From Meloidogyne chitwoodi (lineage: Eukaryota > Nematoda > Chromadorea > Rhabditida > Meloidogynidae), in contig JACZZP010000007.1 of NCBI GenBank assembly GCA_015183035.1, forward strand, positions 1,426,001 through 1,490,000: DNA of 64,000 nucleotides, in the 5' to 3' direction. The translations under genes and the position numbers were made by a program. Each line of letters starts with the position of its first letter. Within the stretch, counting starts at the first letter, position 1. Below are positions 27,468 through 39,852 of this stretch, piece by piece. Below the pieces are notes generated by a model, which did not search any database, was not told the DNA's origin, and saw only the letters and a program-made list of their open reading frames with translations.

Positions 27468-29610
27468 ATGAAAAATAAATTAATTAATATTTATTTTATT
27501 ATTATTTTAATTAATTTAATAAATTCTCAGCTTTGTTGTAATAAAAATATTCCAAATTTAAATATTAATTCACCAATTGTCTGTACTGAAAATGGATGGG
27601 TAAAAGGAGCAAAAGGAATTAATTATCCAAATATTACCTTTTTTAAAGGTTTTTATTTTAATTAAAATTAATAAAATTATTATAAAGGAATTCCATTTGC
27701 TGCCCCTCCAATAAATGAATTTCGTTGGAAAGAACCTCAAAAAGCTAAAAATTGGAATTATATACGTGATTGTACTTATTTTGGTTCATCATGTCCTCAG
27801 CCTACAGGAAATGGTATTATTGGCTCAGAAGACTGTCTTTTCTTAAATATTTTTACACGTAAGGAAATTAATTAATTTTTAAAAAATGTTTATTAGAATT
27901 TATAAATTATTTAATCAAATAAATAAAATTAATTTTATAATAAATTATAAAATTAAATGTTTTAATTTTTTAGCAGTTCCATTAAAAGAAAAAAATAAAA
28001 AACAACAACAACTTTTACCAGTTTATGTTTGGATACATGGAGGGGCATTTAGTGTTGGTTCTTCATCAGATCCTATTCTTGATGGAGAATATTTAGCAAA
28101 CAAAGGAATTATTTTTGTATCAATAAATTATCGTCTTGGATCTCTTGGCTTTATGGCACATAAATCTTTAAGAGAAGATAACCCACAAAATAGATCTGGA
28201 AATTATGGACTTTTAGATCAAATTTATGCTTTAAATTGGCTTAAAAGAAATATTTTGGAATTTGGTGGAGATTCAAATAAAATAACTATTGGTGGACAAT
28301 CTGCTGGTTAATTAAATAAATATTATTAATTTAAATTAATTTAATTAGGTTGTGTTTCTGTTTATTTACTTTCTCTTTCCCCTTTGGCATCAAATCTTTT
28401 TAAAGGAATTATTTGTGAAAGTGGGGGAGTTATGCATCCAAGAGATCCTCAAAATATGTATACCTGGCATTATACAATAGAACAAGCAGAAAATAAAAGT
28501 GCTAATTTTCTTTTAAAGAAAAACATAAATAATCAAATTACGGCAAAACAATTACGTCAACTTCCTTTAAATTTAATTATTGAAAATGATATGATAAATG
28601 ATAAAGATAATGTAAGTGTGAAGAAATTTATTTAAAAATACTAAAATAATTCTAATATTTAAAATACTCAAATAAATAAAATTAATTAATTAATATATTT
28701 ATTTTAGAATAGAGATAATTGTATTGGAGTACCTGTACTATTTCACCCAATATTAGATAAATATGTAATTGTTCGTACATATGAAGAAACAATGAATAAA
28801 GGCTTACAAAACAAAGTTAATGTATTAATGGGTAAGAAAAGTTTAAAAATAATTTTAAAATAATATTTTATTTTAAGGTTATACTTTTGATGAAATGGGT
28901 GCTACTCCTTCACTTAAAATAACATTAGATCAATATCAAAATAAATTAAAAAATATTTATGGAAATTTTTTTAATGAATTTATTAGTCTTTATCCAGCCT
29001 CTCCTTCTACAGCTTGTTAATTTTTTTAAGTTTTTAAATTAAATATTTATTTATTCAAGCATCTGTAGCAAATAATGCTGTTAGAGAAATGACTCGTATT
29101 TCTTACAATCAATGGGCAAATCTTTGGTTAAAAAATTCTAAATTAAATGTTTTTCAATATGCTTGGAGTCATTCACCTCCTGGTAATTTATTTAAAATAA
29201 ATCTAAGATAATTGATAAAATATTGAGTTTATTTATAGAATATTGTTTAAACAAAAATAAATATAATTATATCTTTTAATATTTAAAAAGATTGTGAAAA
29301 TACTATTGGAGCTTATCATACCTCTGAAATTACTTATTTTCTTAATACTCTTTATATGAATAAACAAACAAATTGGAATGAAAATGATAAACAAATAGCT
29401 AATATAATGTCTTGTTATATTATTAATTTTATTAAAAATTCTGATCCAAATGGACAAAATTTACCAAAATGGGATAAACAAATAATTAATCAAAATACTG
29501 TAATGGAAGTTGGAAATAATTTTAAACAAATTTCACTAGTTAATAATGGAGATTTACTAAAGAAATTAAATTTTTTTAAAAGATTTTGGTCAACACAAAT
29601 TGTTATGTAA
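27468..29610 (+). CDS. Secreted type-B carboxylesterase
   Basis: An alpha/beta-hydrolase of the carboxylesterase/cholinesterase family. It has a signal peptide (MKNKLINIYFIIILINLINS) followed by ENGWVKGAKG, FKGIPFAAPPINEFRWKEPQ, the paired cysteines of the N-terminal loop (SCPQPTGN, SEDCLFLNIFTP), the oxyanion hole (WIHGGAFSVGSS) and NYRLGSLGFMAH. The nucleophile elbow is GGQSAG (Ser), the acid lies in GYTFDEMGA (Glu), and the His is in GAYHTSEITYFL, so the triad is complete. It lacks features specific to acetylcholinesterase, and the substrate is unknown. About eight exons with introns of about 40-150 bp. The C-terminus (KRFWSTQIVM) has no membrane anchor. Confidence 0.9.
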
Positions 29611-29759
29611 AAATTGGAAAAATATCTATTTATTTATTGTTAAATATTTTTATTAATTATATTCTTTAAATTTATTCAAATATTTATTAAATCAAACTTA
29701 AATTTAAAAATATTTAATTTCTATTTTTACCTAAAAATATCTAAAATTATTTTAATATT

Positions 29760-32700
29760 TTAAAAAGGCCTATTTTTAATTTGTTCTAATTTTTCTCCAC
29801 ATTTATTACATGATTTTTGACAATTACTAATAATCCATTCATAAACTACTACTCTTCTCCACATTTGAGGATTACATAAATTAAGATTAGCCCAAATACC
29901 ACAATAAATTAATTTATCATCACAACCTTTTTTGTTAAATAATTATTTATTTATTTATTTATTTAATATATTACCTGGCATACAATAAATTTTATTTATT
30001 GCCTCAATATCAGAAATTGATAATTCTTTACGTTGACCCATTAATTGATCTATAAAATAATTTAAAATAAAATAATTATTTAAAATAAAATAATTATTTA
30101 AAATAAAATAATTATTTAAAATAAAATAAAACCATTCAAAAATGGAGCTAATTTTGCAGTCATTGTCTTTTTTCCTGGATATTGTGCTGCAATTGTATTT
30201 GAATAATGCATTATTGAGCTATAATCATAACGAAGACCATAACTATTATAAAATTATATTTAAAAAAAATTATTTTAAAAAATGCCTGGAAAATTTTGTG
30301 ATATCAGAAATTGCAAAAAAGTCAAGCTAAAAATAATAATATATTTTAATAAATAAAAATACTTGTTGAGGATTAACATTTTCCCATTGTATCTTTAAAT
30401 AAAATAATTATTTTATTTATTATTTAATTATTTATACATTAATAAATTGATCTCTATCAGATCTAAGTTGTTCATGTTGAAACCCTAAAGAATGAAGAGT
30501 TTCATGTAATGCAATACCTGAATTATTTCCACACATAAAAGATAAATAAATTGGATTTGCAGGTAAAATAAGTCCAATATAACTTAAACCACAACTAAAT
30601 TAAATATAAATAAATTAAATATTTTTTAAAAATTAAAAAAACAAAGTTGGATTATTAATTTTAGTATAATATAAATGTGCTCCTAAAGGTTTTGTTTTTG
30701 TTTCAATAAATTGTAAACAAGTTTTTAATTCAATTTCTTTTAAAGCTTTTTTTACTTCTTTTTGTTCATTTATTGCTATAAAATAAAATAAATATTTATT
30801 TTAAATATTTTAATTTACCAATATTTTTATCAAAAATATATTTAATTGGTTTATTTAAAGGCCAATAATTTTGATTAGAAGATAATATTTTTGTTGATTC
30901 AATAAATATTGCATTCCCTGCCCTTTTTTGTTTTTTATTATTTTTTTGTTTCATTTGTTTTTGTAATTCAATAATTAATAAATTAGCTTGTTCTTCAGTT
31001 AATAATAAATCTGCTTGAAAAACACCATTATTTGCTGGTTCTACTTTATCTTTTTAAAATATTATTTTATATTTTAATTAAAAAAAATAAAATTATTACC
31101 TTCTAATCCAGCACTTTTTATTAATTCTTTTTTTAATTGAAAAGTTTTTGAAATTCTTTGTTCAACTTCATGTTGTATTTGAATTACACTTTTATCTGGA
31201 CTTTAATATTTTTTATTAAAATAATTTTATAAAAATAATAATTTAATTTTTTTTAAATTTAGTTAAAAGTTAGAAGGATAATGAGCTAATTTTTTACCTA
31301 AAATCAACAAAATTTACAAAATTCTTTAAAATGTATTGGTTTACAATTTTTAAAGGATAAGATCAGATATTTTAATTAAATAATTATTTAATTATTTTCA
31401 AATATATCCTATAATTATTAATTAATTAAATTTTAAAATATTTAAAATACTTTAATTTTAATTCAACAGCTTGTTCTTGTTTTACAACAATTTCTCTTTG
31501 CTCTTTAAATTCTTTTTTTTGACCTAAACATTTTCCATTTAAACAATTAGACTTTAAAAATAAATATATATTTTTATTTATTATTTTTAAAATAAATACT
31601 TCAATATTTTTTTTAGAAATTTCATTTAAATGAACAAATTCAATTTTAGGAGGAATTATTTGTTTTAATATTTCTGGTGCACCAGCTTTTTCTAATTCTT
31701 TAATTATTTTAGGATCTTGAGTAATATTATTATTATTATAATTATTAATTGTTGTTGTTATTGGTAATGTTGTTGTTGTTGTTATTTTAATATTTTTTGT
31801 TTCATTTTTTAAAGAAGAATTTTCTTTTTTTAAATTATTTATTTCTTCTGTTATTTTATTTTCTTCAATTAATGAAATATTATTTAATTTATTAATATAA
31901 TTATTTTTTTGAGAAAATAAATTAAAATTACTAGTATTTTCATTTAATAAATGTTTATTAGCATTATTAGTAGTAGAAAAATTTTGAGGAGAAATTAATT
32001 GTGTATTTGAAGGTATAATTGTTGTATTATTATTATTTTGAATATTATTATTTTGTTGTTCTAATTGAGTAATTATTGTTGAAGAATTAGTAATATTTAA
32101 TTGAGGTATTAATTTATTATTTAATTTTAAATTAATATTATTTTTTAGAATTATTTAAATTAATTTTTGCTATTAATTCATCATTTTTTAATAATTTATT
32201 ATTATTAATAATAACTTTGTTTTGTTTATTTTGATCAAATTGTTTTGTTTGAGAATTTTCAATTTCTTTTTCATTATTTAATTGTTGTGATTGAAAATTA
32301 ATTTTTGATAAATTATTTTTATTAAAATTTTGTTGTTCTTTTAATTGTTTTTCAAAATAATTTGACAAAGGAATATTTGTAGTAGATTTATTTAATATTT
32401 GTTTATTTTTAATAATTTTAGGATAAATAATAGTATTACTAGTAGAAGAAATTGTTTTTAAATTATTTGAAATATTTGGTATTTGTGGAGTTGGTATTTG
32501 TTGTTCAAATTGTTCATTAAATTTAAATGCTTTTGAAGGAGTAGAAGTAAAAAATGTTTGTTGAAAATTATTATTATTATTTTGTGGTAAAGTATTTTGA
32601 ATATTATTAGAAGGTATTTGTTGATTTAATAATAATAATGATTGTTGTTCTGATAATGTACTAGTTTGAATTATTGTTGGTATTATTATTAAATTATTAT

Positions 32701-32968
32701 TATTTTGAGAAAAATGTTTAGTAATTTGTTTATTTTGTTGTTTTTCTGTTATTTCTATTATAGATGGTGTTTTTAATGTTGAAAAAGGAGAATTAGTTGT
32801 AGAAGAATAAAAATTAAAATTATTTAAAGATTGAGGAATTGTTAAATGATTTAATAAATGATAGTTATTTTCATTCATAGAATGCTTAGAATTATTAATA
32901 TATTTAATAATAATAATTAAAATAAAAAAATTAAATAAATAATAATTTTTAAAATATTTTGTTTTCAT
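29760..32968 (-). CDS. Astacin-family metalloprotease with ShK domain, frameshifted
   Basis: A secreted zinc endopeptidase of the nematode NAS group. A hydrophobic N-terminus (YLFNFFILIIIIKYI) is followed by a very long Asn/Gln/Thr/Ser-rich region, a pro-region (AGLEDKVEPANNGVFQADLLL) and a furin-like KKQKRAGNA site. The catalytic domain has WPLNKPIKYIFD, the zinc site HETLHSLGFQHEQLRSDRD and the Met-turn YDYSSIMHY. A C-terminal six-cysteine ShK domain (from GCDDKLIYCG to NCQKSCNKC) ends the protein. The reading frame breaks at the six-T run 32141-32146: the first exon frame ends there, and the Asn-rich reading continues in the next frame. One base too many, either a sequencing error or a real mutation, would explain this. 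One intron (30277-30320) appears to use a GC donor. Confidence 0.82.
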
Positions 32969-33242
32969 TTAATTTATTTTTAGTTAATAAAGTTTTAATA
33001 TTTAAAATAAAATTGTTAGTGTGACTTTTTGATTGATTATTATATAAAAATTTGTTGGTAAATTACATTTTATTTTATTTAATTTTTTGCGCAATTTTTT
33101 ATTGCCAAAAGATTAAAAACTTTAAGAAAATTTATTTATTTTTATTAAAAGATTACCCTAATAAATAAATAAACACAAAGTTCAACTTTAAAATATTTAC
33201 TACTAAATACTTTAAAATAATTCAAACAAATAAATTTAAAAA

Positions 33243-34131
33243 TTAATAACAAAGACGATAAGTTATGTAACGTCCAGCTGTTTCTGACGGTCGAATAATT
33301 TTAACAACCTGACCTCGACGAAGACCGAAATAACGAGCAACTGGGTCACTTACTTGAATTCGAGGAAGTTGACTCTCTCTAAGTTTACTTTAAAAAAATT
33401 AAAAAATTTTAATTAATTTTCTCTTACTATTTGGCTAATAATTCAGCTTTTTCCTCAGTACTCATCACAACATGTTCAGGCACTAATTCATGTTCAGTAA
33501 TATTAACCATTAATTCAGCCTCCTGGAAATGTTCCAAAGTATATTTTGGTGCCATATCTACAATTGCCTAAAATTTTTTTAAATTAAAATTATTTCTTTT
33601 AAAATAAATAAATTAAATAAAAATTATATTTTACCTGTTTGGCAGATGGAGTCATACCAACATGTACAACAATAATTGCACGCGTAATGCTTTGCTCCTG
33701 CATTTGTTGACAAATTTGTTTTATTGTCTTTATCCCAATTTTTGGATCCTCAGGAAAGAAAACGTACATTTGATCTAAAGAAAATTAAGAGACTTTTAAT
33801 TTAATAAATAAACCTGTTGGATCATCGTTGTGTGCAACCAATATCGTTAGATCACCTCTTGATGGTCTTTTTTCACTTGGTCTATCTCCAAAAATTTCCT
33901 TAAATTGATCCAGAGTTTGGTCAAGTTCGTCTTGAGTAACTTAAAAGGATTATTGAAATATAAGAAAAACTCTCTACAGGCCTTAAAACTCACTCAAATA
34001 ACCTCGATCATGGCACATCTTTAAAAGAAAAAAATTTAATTTTTTTATCAAAATTTTTATTTCTATACCTGCATAACAGTCTTCCGAATACGCCAAAGCC
34101 TGTAAGTTTCATTCTCATCTTCTGTCGACAT
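33243..34131 (-). CDS. rpb-5: RNA polymerase subunit RPB5 (RPABC1)
   Basis: A shared subunit of RNA polymerases I, II and III. The start [19 protein letters not shown] and the N-terminal jaw domain ([58 protein letters not shown]) are followed by the assembly domain ([67 protein letters not shown]). Full-length and intact at about the usual 210 residues. It lies 186 bp downstream of PAF1 on the same strand, consistent with an operon. A trans-splice-like acceptor (AATAG) lies just upstream of the start. Confidence 0.96.
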
Positions 34132-34138
34132 TTTTTAA

Positions 34139-34140
34139 CT
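34139..34140 (-). promoter_or_regulatory. Putative trans-splice acceptor before rpb-5
   Basis: Read on the minus strand, TTTAATAG is followed by TTAAAAA and the ATG. The site lies in the 186-bp gap after the PAF1 stop codon. Confidence 0.45.
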
Positions 34141-34316
34141 ATTAAATAAGAAAAGGATTTTCTTTTAATATTTAAAATAATTTAACAAATAAATTTTGGC
34201 AATCAACAACCGAAAAAAAGTAAAATATCATTTCATATTCTTTTTGTAAACGAAATAAATAAAAAATATTATAAAAAGTAAACAAAAAACATTATATTAT
34301 TTTTAAAAAATGATGT

Positions 34317-36259
34317 TTATTCATCCTCTAAATCAGAAGAATCAGATGAAGTACTAGATTCTTCTTCAGAGCTTTCTGTAGTTGCAACAACTTCTTCTTC
34401 TTCCTCTCTACCAACTTGCTGATTCACTTGTTGTTCAACTCGTTCCTCCTCCTCTTCTTCCTCTTCTCCATCTTTTTCTTCTTGTTCAACTTGTTCTTGA
34501 TGTTTATCATCATCTTTTTCTTCTTCTTCTTCATTGTCCTTTTCATTTTCATCATCAGTTTCAACTTCCTTGGATGGTGAGGGTTCTGCATCTGCCACAG
34601 ATTCTGTCTCTTCTTGCCCCTCATCATTATGTTCCACAACTTCTTCTTCCTCTTCTTCTTGTAAAGCATAAAGCATTTTGGCTCTTTGATTCTATAAAAG
34701 TTAGATAAAAATAATAATCATAAAGATAAACAAAATATTACCATTTGACTTAATTCCTTGCTGTCAAGCATCCGATTTGTTACAGAAAGTATTGTATTCT
34801 AAAAATTTATTTATTTATTTTTACTTAATTAAAAAAAATAAACCTTTGAACTTGAAGAAATATTACTTCCTTTTACACGTCTTGTTAATTTTACTCTAGT
34901 TTCCAATTCATTATAATAAAAAGTAGAACCTCGTAAAACCATAAAATAATTCTCCTGAATGAAAATTTTTAAAATAAAATTTATAATAAAATCTTTACCT
35001 GTTCATAACCTTTTGTTGCTTTGTTTTGTACAGACCAATTATATTCTCTTTCAAGTTTGTGTTGATATCTTTAAATTAATTAATAAATATTAAAAATGTT
35101 TTTTTATCAACTCGAATCCTTCTTTATATGATCCAATTTCTTCTTTATCATCAGAAAGTCTTTGTTCAAGTGCTTCATCAAATGGAGAGAAATATCCAAC
35201 AAATTGATTCCCTTCAGAATCGGCCATACCTCTAAAAATATTACATATTATTTTTTAATTTAAAAATTAAAAAAAAAACCTAAGAATTGATAAAGTCAGC
35301 TTCTCTTGTATATGATTTTTACAATAAGGTAATGGATCGGCATCAAATAAAACATGTGCAAAAGGATATTTCCATAAATCAAAATCAGGAAGAATCTGCA
35401 TTTCTTGAACTGCTGTTACACCAGGACGAGAATAATGTCGTTTAATTGGCTTCTTTACATGTTCAAATGTTCGTTCAATTGCTGCAATTTGCGAGGAACG
35501 ATCTTTGTAATCAAATGTTTCGTCTTTTAAGCGATTTTTCATTCCATAACCAATTTTAGTGTCAGGTCTGTCCATTCCTGTTTGGCCAAGGCCATATCGA
35601 TTGAATTCTGTGCTTATATATTCAGTTTTTCGCATCCAAGGAACAACTTTTCTGTGTTGAATTGATCTAAAACAAGGAAAATTAAAAAACAAAAAATTAA
35701 TTAAATTAAGCCATTTTAAAATCAACATTTTATTTAAAAATTCTAAATTAATTAAAATTATAAAAAAACCGCTTCGTATTTAATTGTTGAATACTTTCGT
35801 CTTCAAGTAATTGTTCATCAATTGGATGCATTTGTGGTTTATCAATCCCATCTATTTGATAAGTTGTTGAAATTAAATCAATTTTCACATTTAAATCAGG
35901 CTCTGTCAGAAGTTCATATTTAAAATTCTTTTCTAATGTAGATGATTTGTAATTTACAAAACTAAAAAAATGTACTTAAAATAATGATATTCGCAAATAC
36001 CGGCTTAAGGAAACAAACGGACTTTGAAGGAATTTAGGCTCAAAAGGTAAATCCGGCAATTTGTTGGAATATTTTACTTTGCAGATAAGATCCACTCCAG
36101 GTCTAAAATTAAAAATAAATGATAAAATATTTAATGACAAAAATACTCTTGTCTACTCCCACGTGTCGCTGAACGATGATGTTGTGAATGTGAACGGTGA
36201 CCTTGAATATTGCCATCAGTAGTGCGAACACTATTTGAGGCTGTTGAAGGTTTATCCAT
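34317..36259 (-). CDS. PAF1: PAF1, RNA polymerase II-associated factor 1
   Basis: The core scaffold of the PAF1 complex, which travels with elongating RNA polymerase II and supports histone modification and 3' processing. The start MDKPSTASNSVRTTDGN leads to PGVDLICKVKYSNKLPDLPF (the classic PAF1 N-terminal motif), then KVVPWMRKTEYISTEFNRYG, IAAIERTFEHVKKPIKRHYS, VTAVQEMQILPDFDLWKYPF and QNKATKGYEQENYFMVLRG. The C-terminal part is a long Glu/Asp-rich tail (34317-34680), typical of the family. The arrangement is complete. It is located 220 bp downstream of CC2D1 and 186 bp upstream of RPB5, all on the minus strand. Confidence 0.93.
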
Positions 36260-36268
36260 TACAAACAA

Positions 36269-36270
36269 CT
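36269..36270 (-). promoter_or_regulatory. Putative trans-splice acceptor before PAF1
   Basis: On the minus strand CTTTATTAG ends nine bases before the PAF1 ATG, inside the 220-bp gap that follows the CC2D1 stop. It fits spliced-leader addition to a downstream operon gene. Confidence 0.45.
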
Positions 36271-36478
36271 AATAAAGAAAATAAAATAATTTTAAATTAA
36301 AATATAGCTGTTAGAAAATATGTATAAACAAAATATTAAAAAATATTAGAAAATATAATATAAATATTTTATACATATTCTTTGAATTAAAAAATATGAC
36401 ACGTAAATATAAATAATGTAAATAAAATTGTTCAAAGCTTTAAAAATTTCCCGTATTAATCGCAAGTCCTCTTCTGTT

Positions 36479-39098
36479 TTACTCGTTTAATTGTACCCAT
36501 TTACGTTTAAAAGCACCACCAGAATTGTTAACTCCAATTGGCTTACTAATACAAATCTAAAATTATTTTTAATGTAATAAAGAAATAAAAACAATTACAT
36601 TGACATGAATAAATCCTTTAGTTCGTTTCCTTCCTTCCAATATATTATATTGTCCTTTTATAAAAATATTTTGTTCTAATTCTTGTAATGGAATATCAGC
36701 ATGACCAAATAATTTATCGCTTCTAAAGAAGCCTCCTTTTTGAAAAATCTGTAAAAAATATTTGAAAGAAAATAATGTATTTTTATAATTAATGTAATAA
36801 AATTAATTTTTTTATTTTTGAATAAAAATTATTATGACAATTATATCCTCCTTTGAAATTTCCAAAATAATTAAAAGTGAAAAATACCTCCAATTTGAGT
36901 GATGACCTTTTGCAAATTCGTAAAAATTTATTTTTTCGATTTATATTCAAATTGAAAACTTCAGTAAATTCTAAAATAATTTCTAAAATTTATTTAAAAA
37001 ATTTTAAAACCTGGTGAAGCTGTTCCTTTAACAATAGAAGTTTTACCAGTTTGTTGACATTGAGCGTCATTAGAAAATGGAAATTTATAAGCAACAAACA
37101 AATACAAATCTGACTCCGACCAACCCTAAATCGAAATAAATAAGTTAAAAAATTTCTAACCTTTTGTAATTGTAGATTTGTTATTTTTTCAACTTTTAAT
37201 TGCAGATGTTCATCTGATATTGAAGTGTTTATTAAAATATTTGGCAGAGTAAGTTCAATTATTTTAAAACTAAATTTTTTTGATTAATAAAAAATCTTAG
37301 ACAAAACCCAGGGAATTCAGAATTTCCCAGCATTGCCATCTGTATATGTTGAAGATTTTTCTTGATTTAAAAAAAGAAATAAAAAATATATTCCTAAACT
37401 TAAAATACTTTGCAATTTTGCAGCAATGATTCATAGAAGAGAGTATTTTTTGAATCACCAATTGATTGAAATTGACTCGATTTTTCTGTACAAAGAGCAA
37501 TTTGTTTGAGCAATTCTCTTTCTAAAGATTGACATTTTTCTATAAAAAATGAATATTTATAAAATATGTGAGTAATTAAAATTATTTTACTTAAAGTATC
37601 TGGATCAATAATCGATTTCTTTGAAACTTTAGAAGGTATTGCAATAGAAGTAGATGGCAAACTAGGAATTTGTTGGACATCAATTGGAAGACCACATTTA
37701 GCAGCTTCAACCTAAAATTAAAAGAAAGAAATGAATTTATTAATGATTAAGCAATCAAATATTTATTTTAATAATTAAAAAATAATTTCTTTTTTCAAAA
37801 TTATTTAATATAAAAACCATTTGATTCATTCTCAAAGCTAAAGTCATCAAATCCTTTGCAGTTGTCATATCGCCTCGTTTTTTTGCATTAATTGCGGCCT
37901 CTTTGAGTTGAAGTTGTCTGGACAAAACTAATCTGAGTTCATCACTCATATAAGAATTAGTGGTCTCAACAACAGGTTTCACTTAAAAAAGCAATCTTTG
38001 ATCCTTAAATTTATTATAAAAATACCACGACTGACGGATTGTGAAACAGAAGTTTTAACATTTGATTTTACCTCTTGAATTGAATTATATGGAGGAGGAC
38101 TAGGAGGAATTTGTTGAATATCCTCTTCAGACAAAGTTACACCTTCCTTCATTGCGTCTTAAAAGAATTAAATAAAGAATCAAACAAATTAAAAACCTAA
38201 TGCTTGGTTGAATAATTTAACAGTTTGTAAAGCATCAACAGCTTCGGTCTTGTCATTGGCTTCTTTAGCAGCTTTTGCCCTCTCCATGTAAAGTTTACGC
38301 CTTCTTATAAGTAAATTACTAGCTAATGAATCCAAGGAAGATGAAGTTGGAGGCAAATGAATATTTTGAGAAGATTTATCTTGTTCTTTTGACTCTTGAT
38401 TAAATTTAATAATAGGCTCTTCCCTGATAAATGAAGTATTCATTTTTGAATAATTTAACACTTGAGATGCTGTTGGATCAGAAGGAACTGAAAAAATAAG
38501 AAAAGATATGACTTTTAAAATTTGATAACTACACGAGCAATATTAAAAATTTTACGGTGATAATATAAAAAAATATTGCCTTCTTCCGCCGGAGAAACAA
38601 TGTGGGATTGTAATGTAGAATTTTCATTGTCTGTCTTTTGATTAGAACTACAACCTACAATACCACTCAATTCAGACTAAAATCAAAATATTCATTAGAA
38701 AATTAATAAATTTAAAAAGAATGATTTTTATGAAATTATTAAATTCCAAAAAAAAAAAATAATAAATTAGTAAACTTACAAGTAAATCATTATCATGCAT
38801 ATCTTCTTCTGAAACTTCCACATCAACATCACGATTTGCAAAATTTATTGCATTAATAACAAAGTCCTGTTGTAGTTGTTTTGGCTTTGGTACTACTTTA
38901 GGAGGTTCTTTAGGTCTATTAACTAAATCAGGATCAATAAAATTAATATTAAATAAAATTAATACCTAATTCAAAATCTTGTAAATTATCATCTTTTAAA
39001 GCCAATAATTCAGCCATCAAATCTTCATCATCTTCAATATCAACATCTTCCGAAACATGGCCTAATGCCTTTTTAATAGCTTCAATATCACAATCCAT
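36479..39098 (-). CDS. CC2D1: CC2D1A/B homologue (Lgd), DM14 and C2 domains
   Basis: Homologue of Drosophila Lethal giant discs, which binds the ESCRT-III protein SHRUB/CHMP4 and controls endosomal sorting. The N-terminus MDCDIEAIKKALGHVSEDVD is acidic. At least three DM14 helical hairpins follow (for example RRRKLYMERAKAAKEANDKT and LQLKEAAINAKKRGDMTTAK), then CQSLERELLKQIALCTEKSS, and a C-terminal C2 domain (LTLPNILINTSISDEHLQLK, LYLFVAYKFPF, KGTASPEFTEVFNLNINR, DKLFGHADIPLQELEQN). It ends GGAFKRKWVQLNE. The domain order matches the family, and the gene is split by about 12 short introns. It is the first gene of the CC2D1-PAF1-RPB5 run; a good acceptor-like AG (39102-39103) lies 4 bp before the ATG. 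Confidence 0.9.
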
Positions 39099-39852
39099 AT
39101 TCTAAAATATAAGATTTAATCTCTAGTTAAAAAAAATTAAAAATTATTTAAAAATTCCGAAAAATTCATAAGGCGACCAATTCAACTCAGCTTTTTCCTT
39201 CTATTTCTTGACGATTGGGTGCCACTATTAGGAAATTAGGTAACTACTGTAGAAATCTCAAGTTGGATTTCATTAAAAATTATTTAGTCGTCTCAGTCGA
39301 TACAGAATTTAACAATATTAATAGATTAATTATATTTAAATAATATTGTTTTTTAGGCATTTTGGTCTGCAAACTCAGTTTTTCCTATGATATAAACGAG
39401 TGAAATAATAAAATTAAGAATTCAAAATTAGACCTTTCTAAAAAATTTTTATTAATTTTTTATTTGAAACTTTTATTTGTTAGTGCAAATAATTTATTAT
39501 GAAATTACTTAAAAAGGTAAACAATTTAATAATTTTTGATCTTTATTTTAATTCTCGCCCAATTTACTCATTTTAAAAACTTTATTTCGAAATTAAATTT
39601 TTTAAATAAACTCTTCCAATAATTTATCTGCAGATTTGCAAATAAATTTAGTTTTGAGCGTTCTCTAATTTTTAATGAAATTTTTTTTCTTTTTTTTTTG
39701 TAAGTGATGACTATCACACCAATATTTGTGTCCTCAATACTATTAGCCATTCTGTTTAAAAGGAGTTATGTCAGGTAATTATTTTCATTATTTTCTTAAA
39801 TTAAAAAATCTCTAAATTTAAAGAATAATCTTTAAATTAATAAATTAAAAGA
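39099..39852. other. Intergenic region, possible tiny minus-strand gene
   Basis: About 750 bp between divergent genes. Within it, a minus-strand reading from 39750 starts MANSIEDTNIGV. With a 54-bp intron (donor GTCATC, acceptor TTAG) it would continue to KFICKSADKLLEEFI and a stop near 39600. The product would be only about 33 residues and I do not recognise it. A TTTAAACAG acceptor-like site sits directly before that ATG. I treat it as a weak candidate and not a called gene. Confidence 0.25.

Noticed and set aside
27468..29610. Bacterial origin of the carboxylesterase, suggested by the GGQSAG elbow
   Set aside because: The gene has many normal short introns, a eukaryotic signal peptide and host-like composition; the motif alone is not evidence of transfer.
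31296..31320. Extra exon KKLAHYPSN in the astacin gene
   Set aside because: It ends in a stop with no GT or GC donor; skipping it joins the flanking exons in frame.
34382..34708. Leu-rich plus-strand frame
   Set aside because: Antisense shadow of the Glu-rich tail of PAF1.
39568..39750. Short minus-strand frame starting MANSIEDTNIGV as a 60-residue gene
   Set aside because: Low-complexity Lys-rich continuation looks like intron; the spliced alternative is only ~33 residues and unrecognised.
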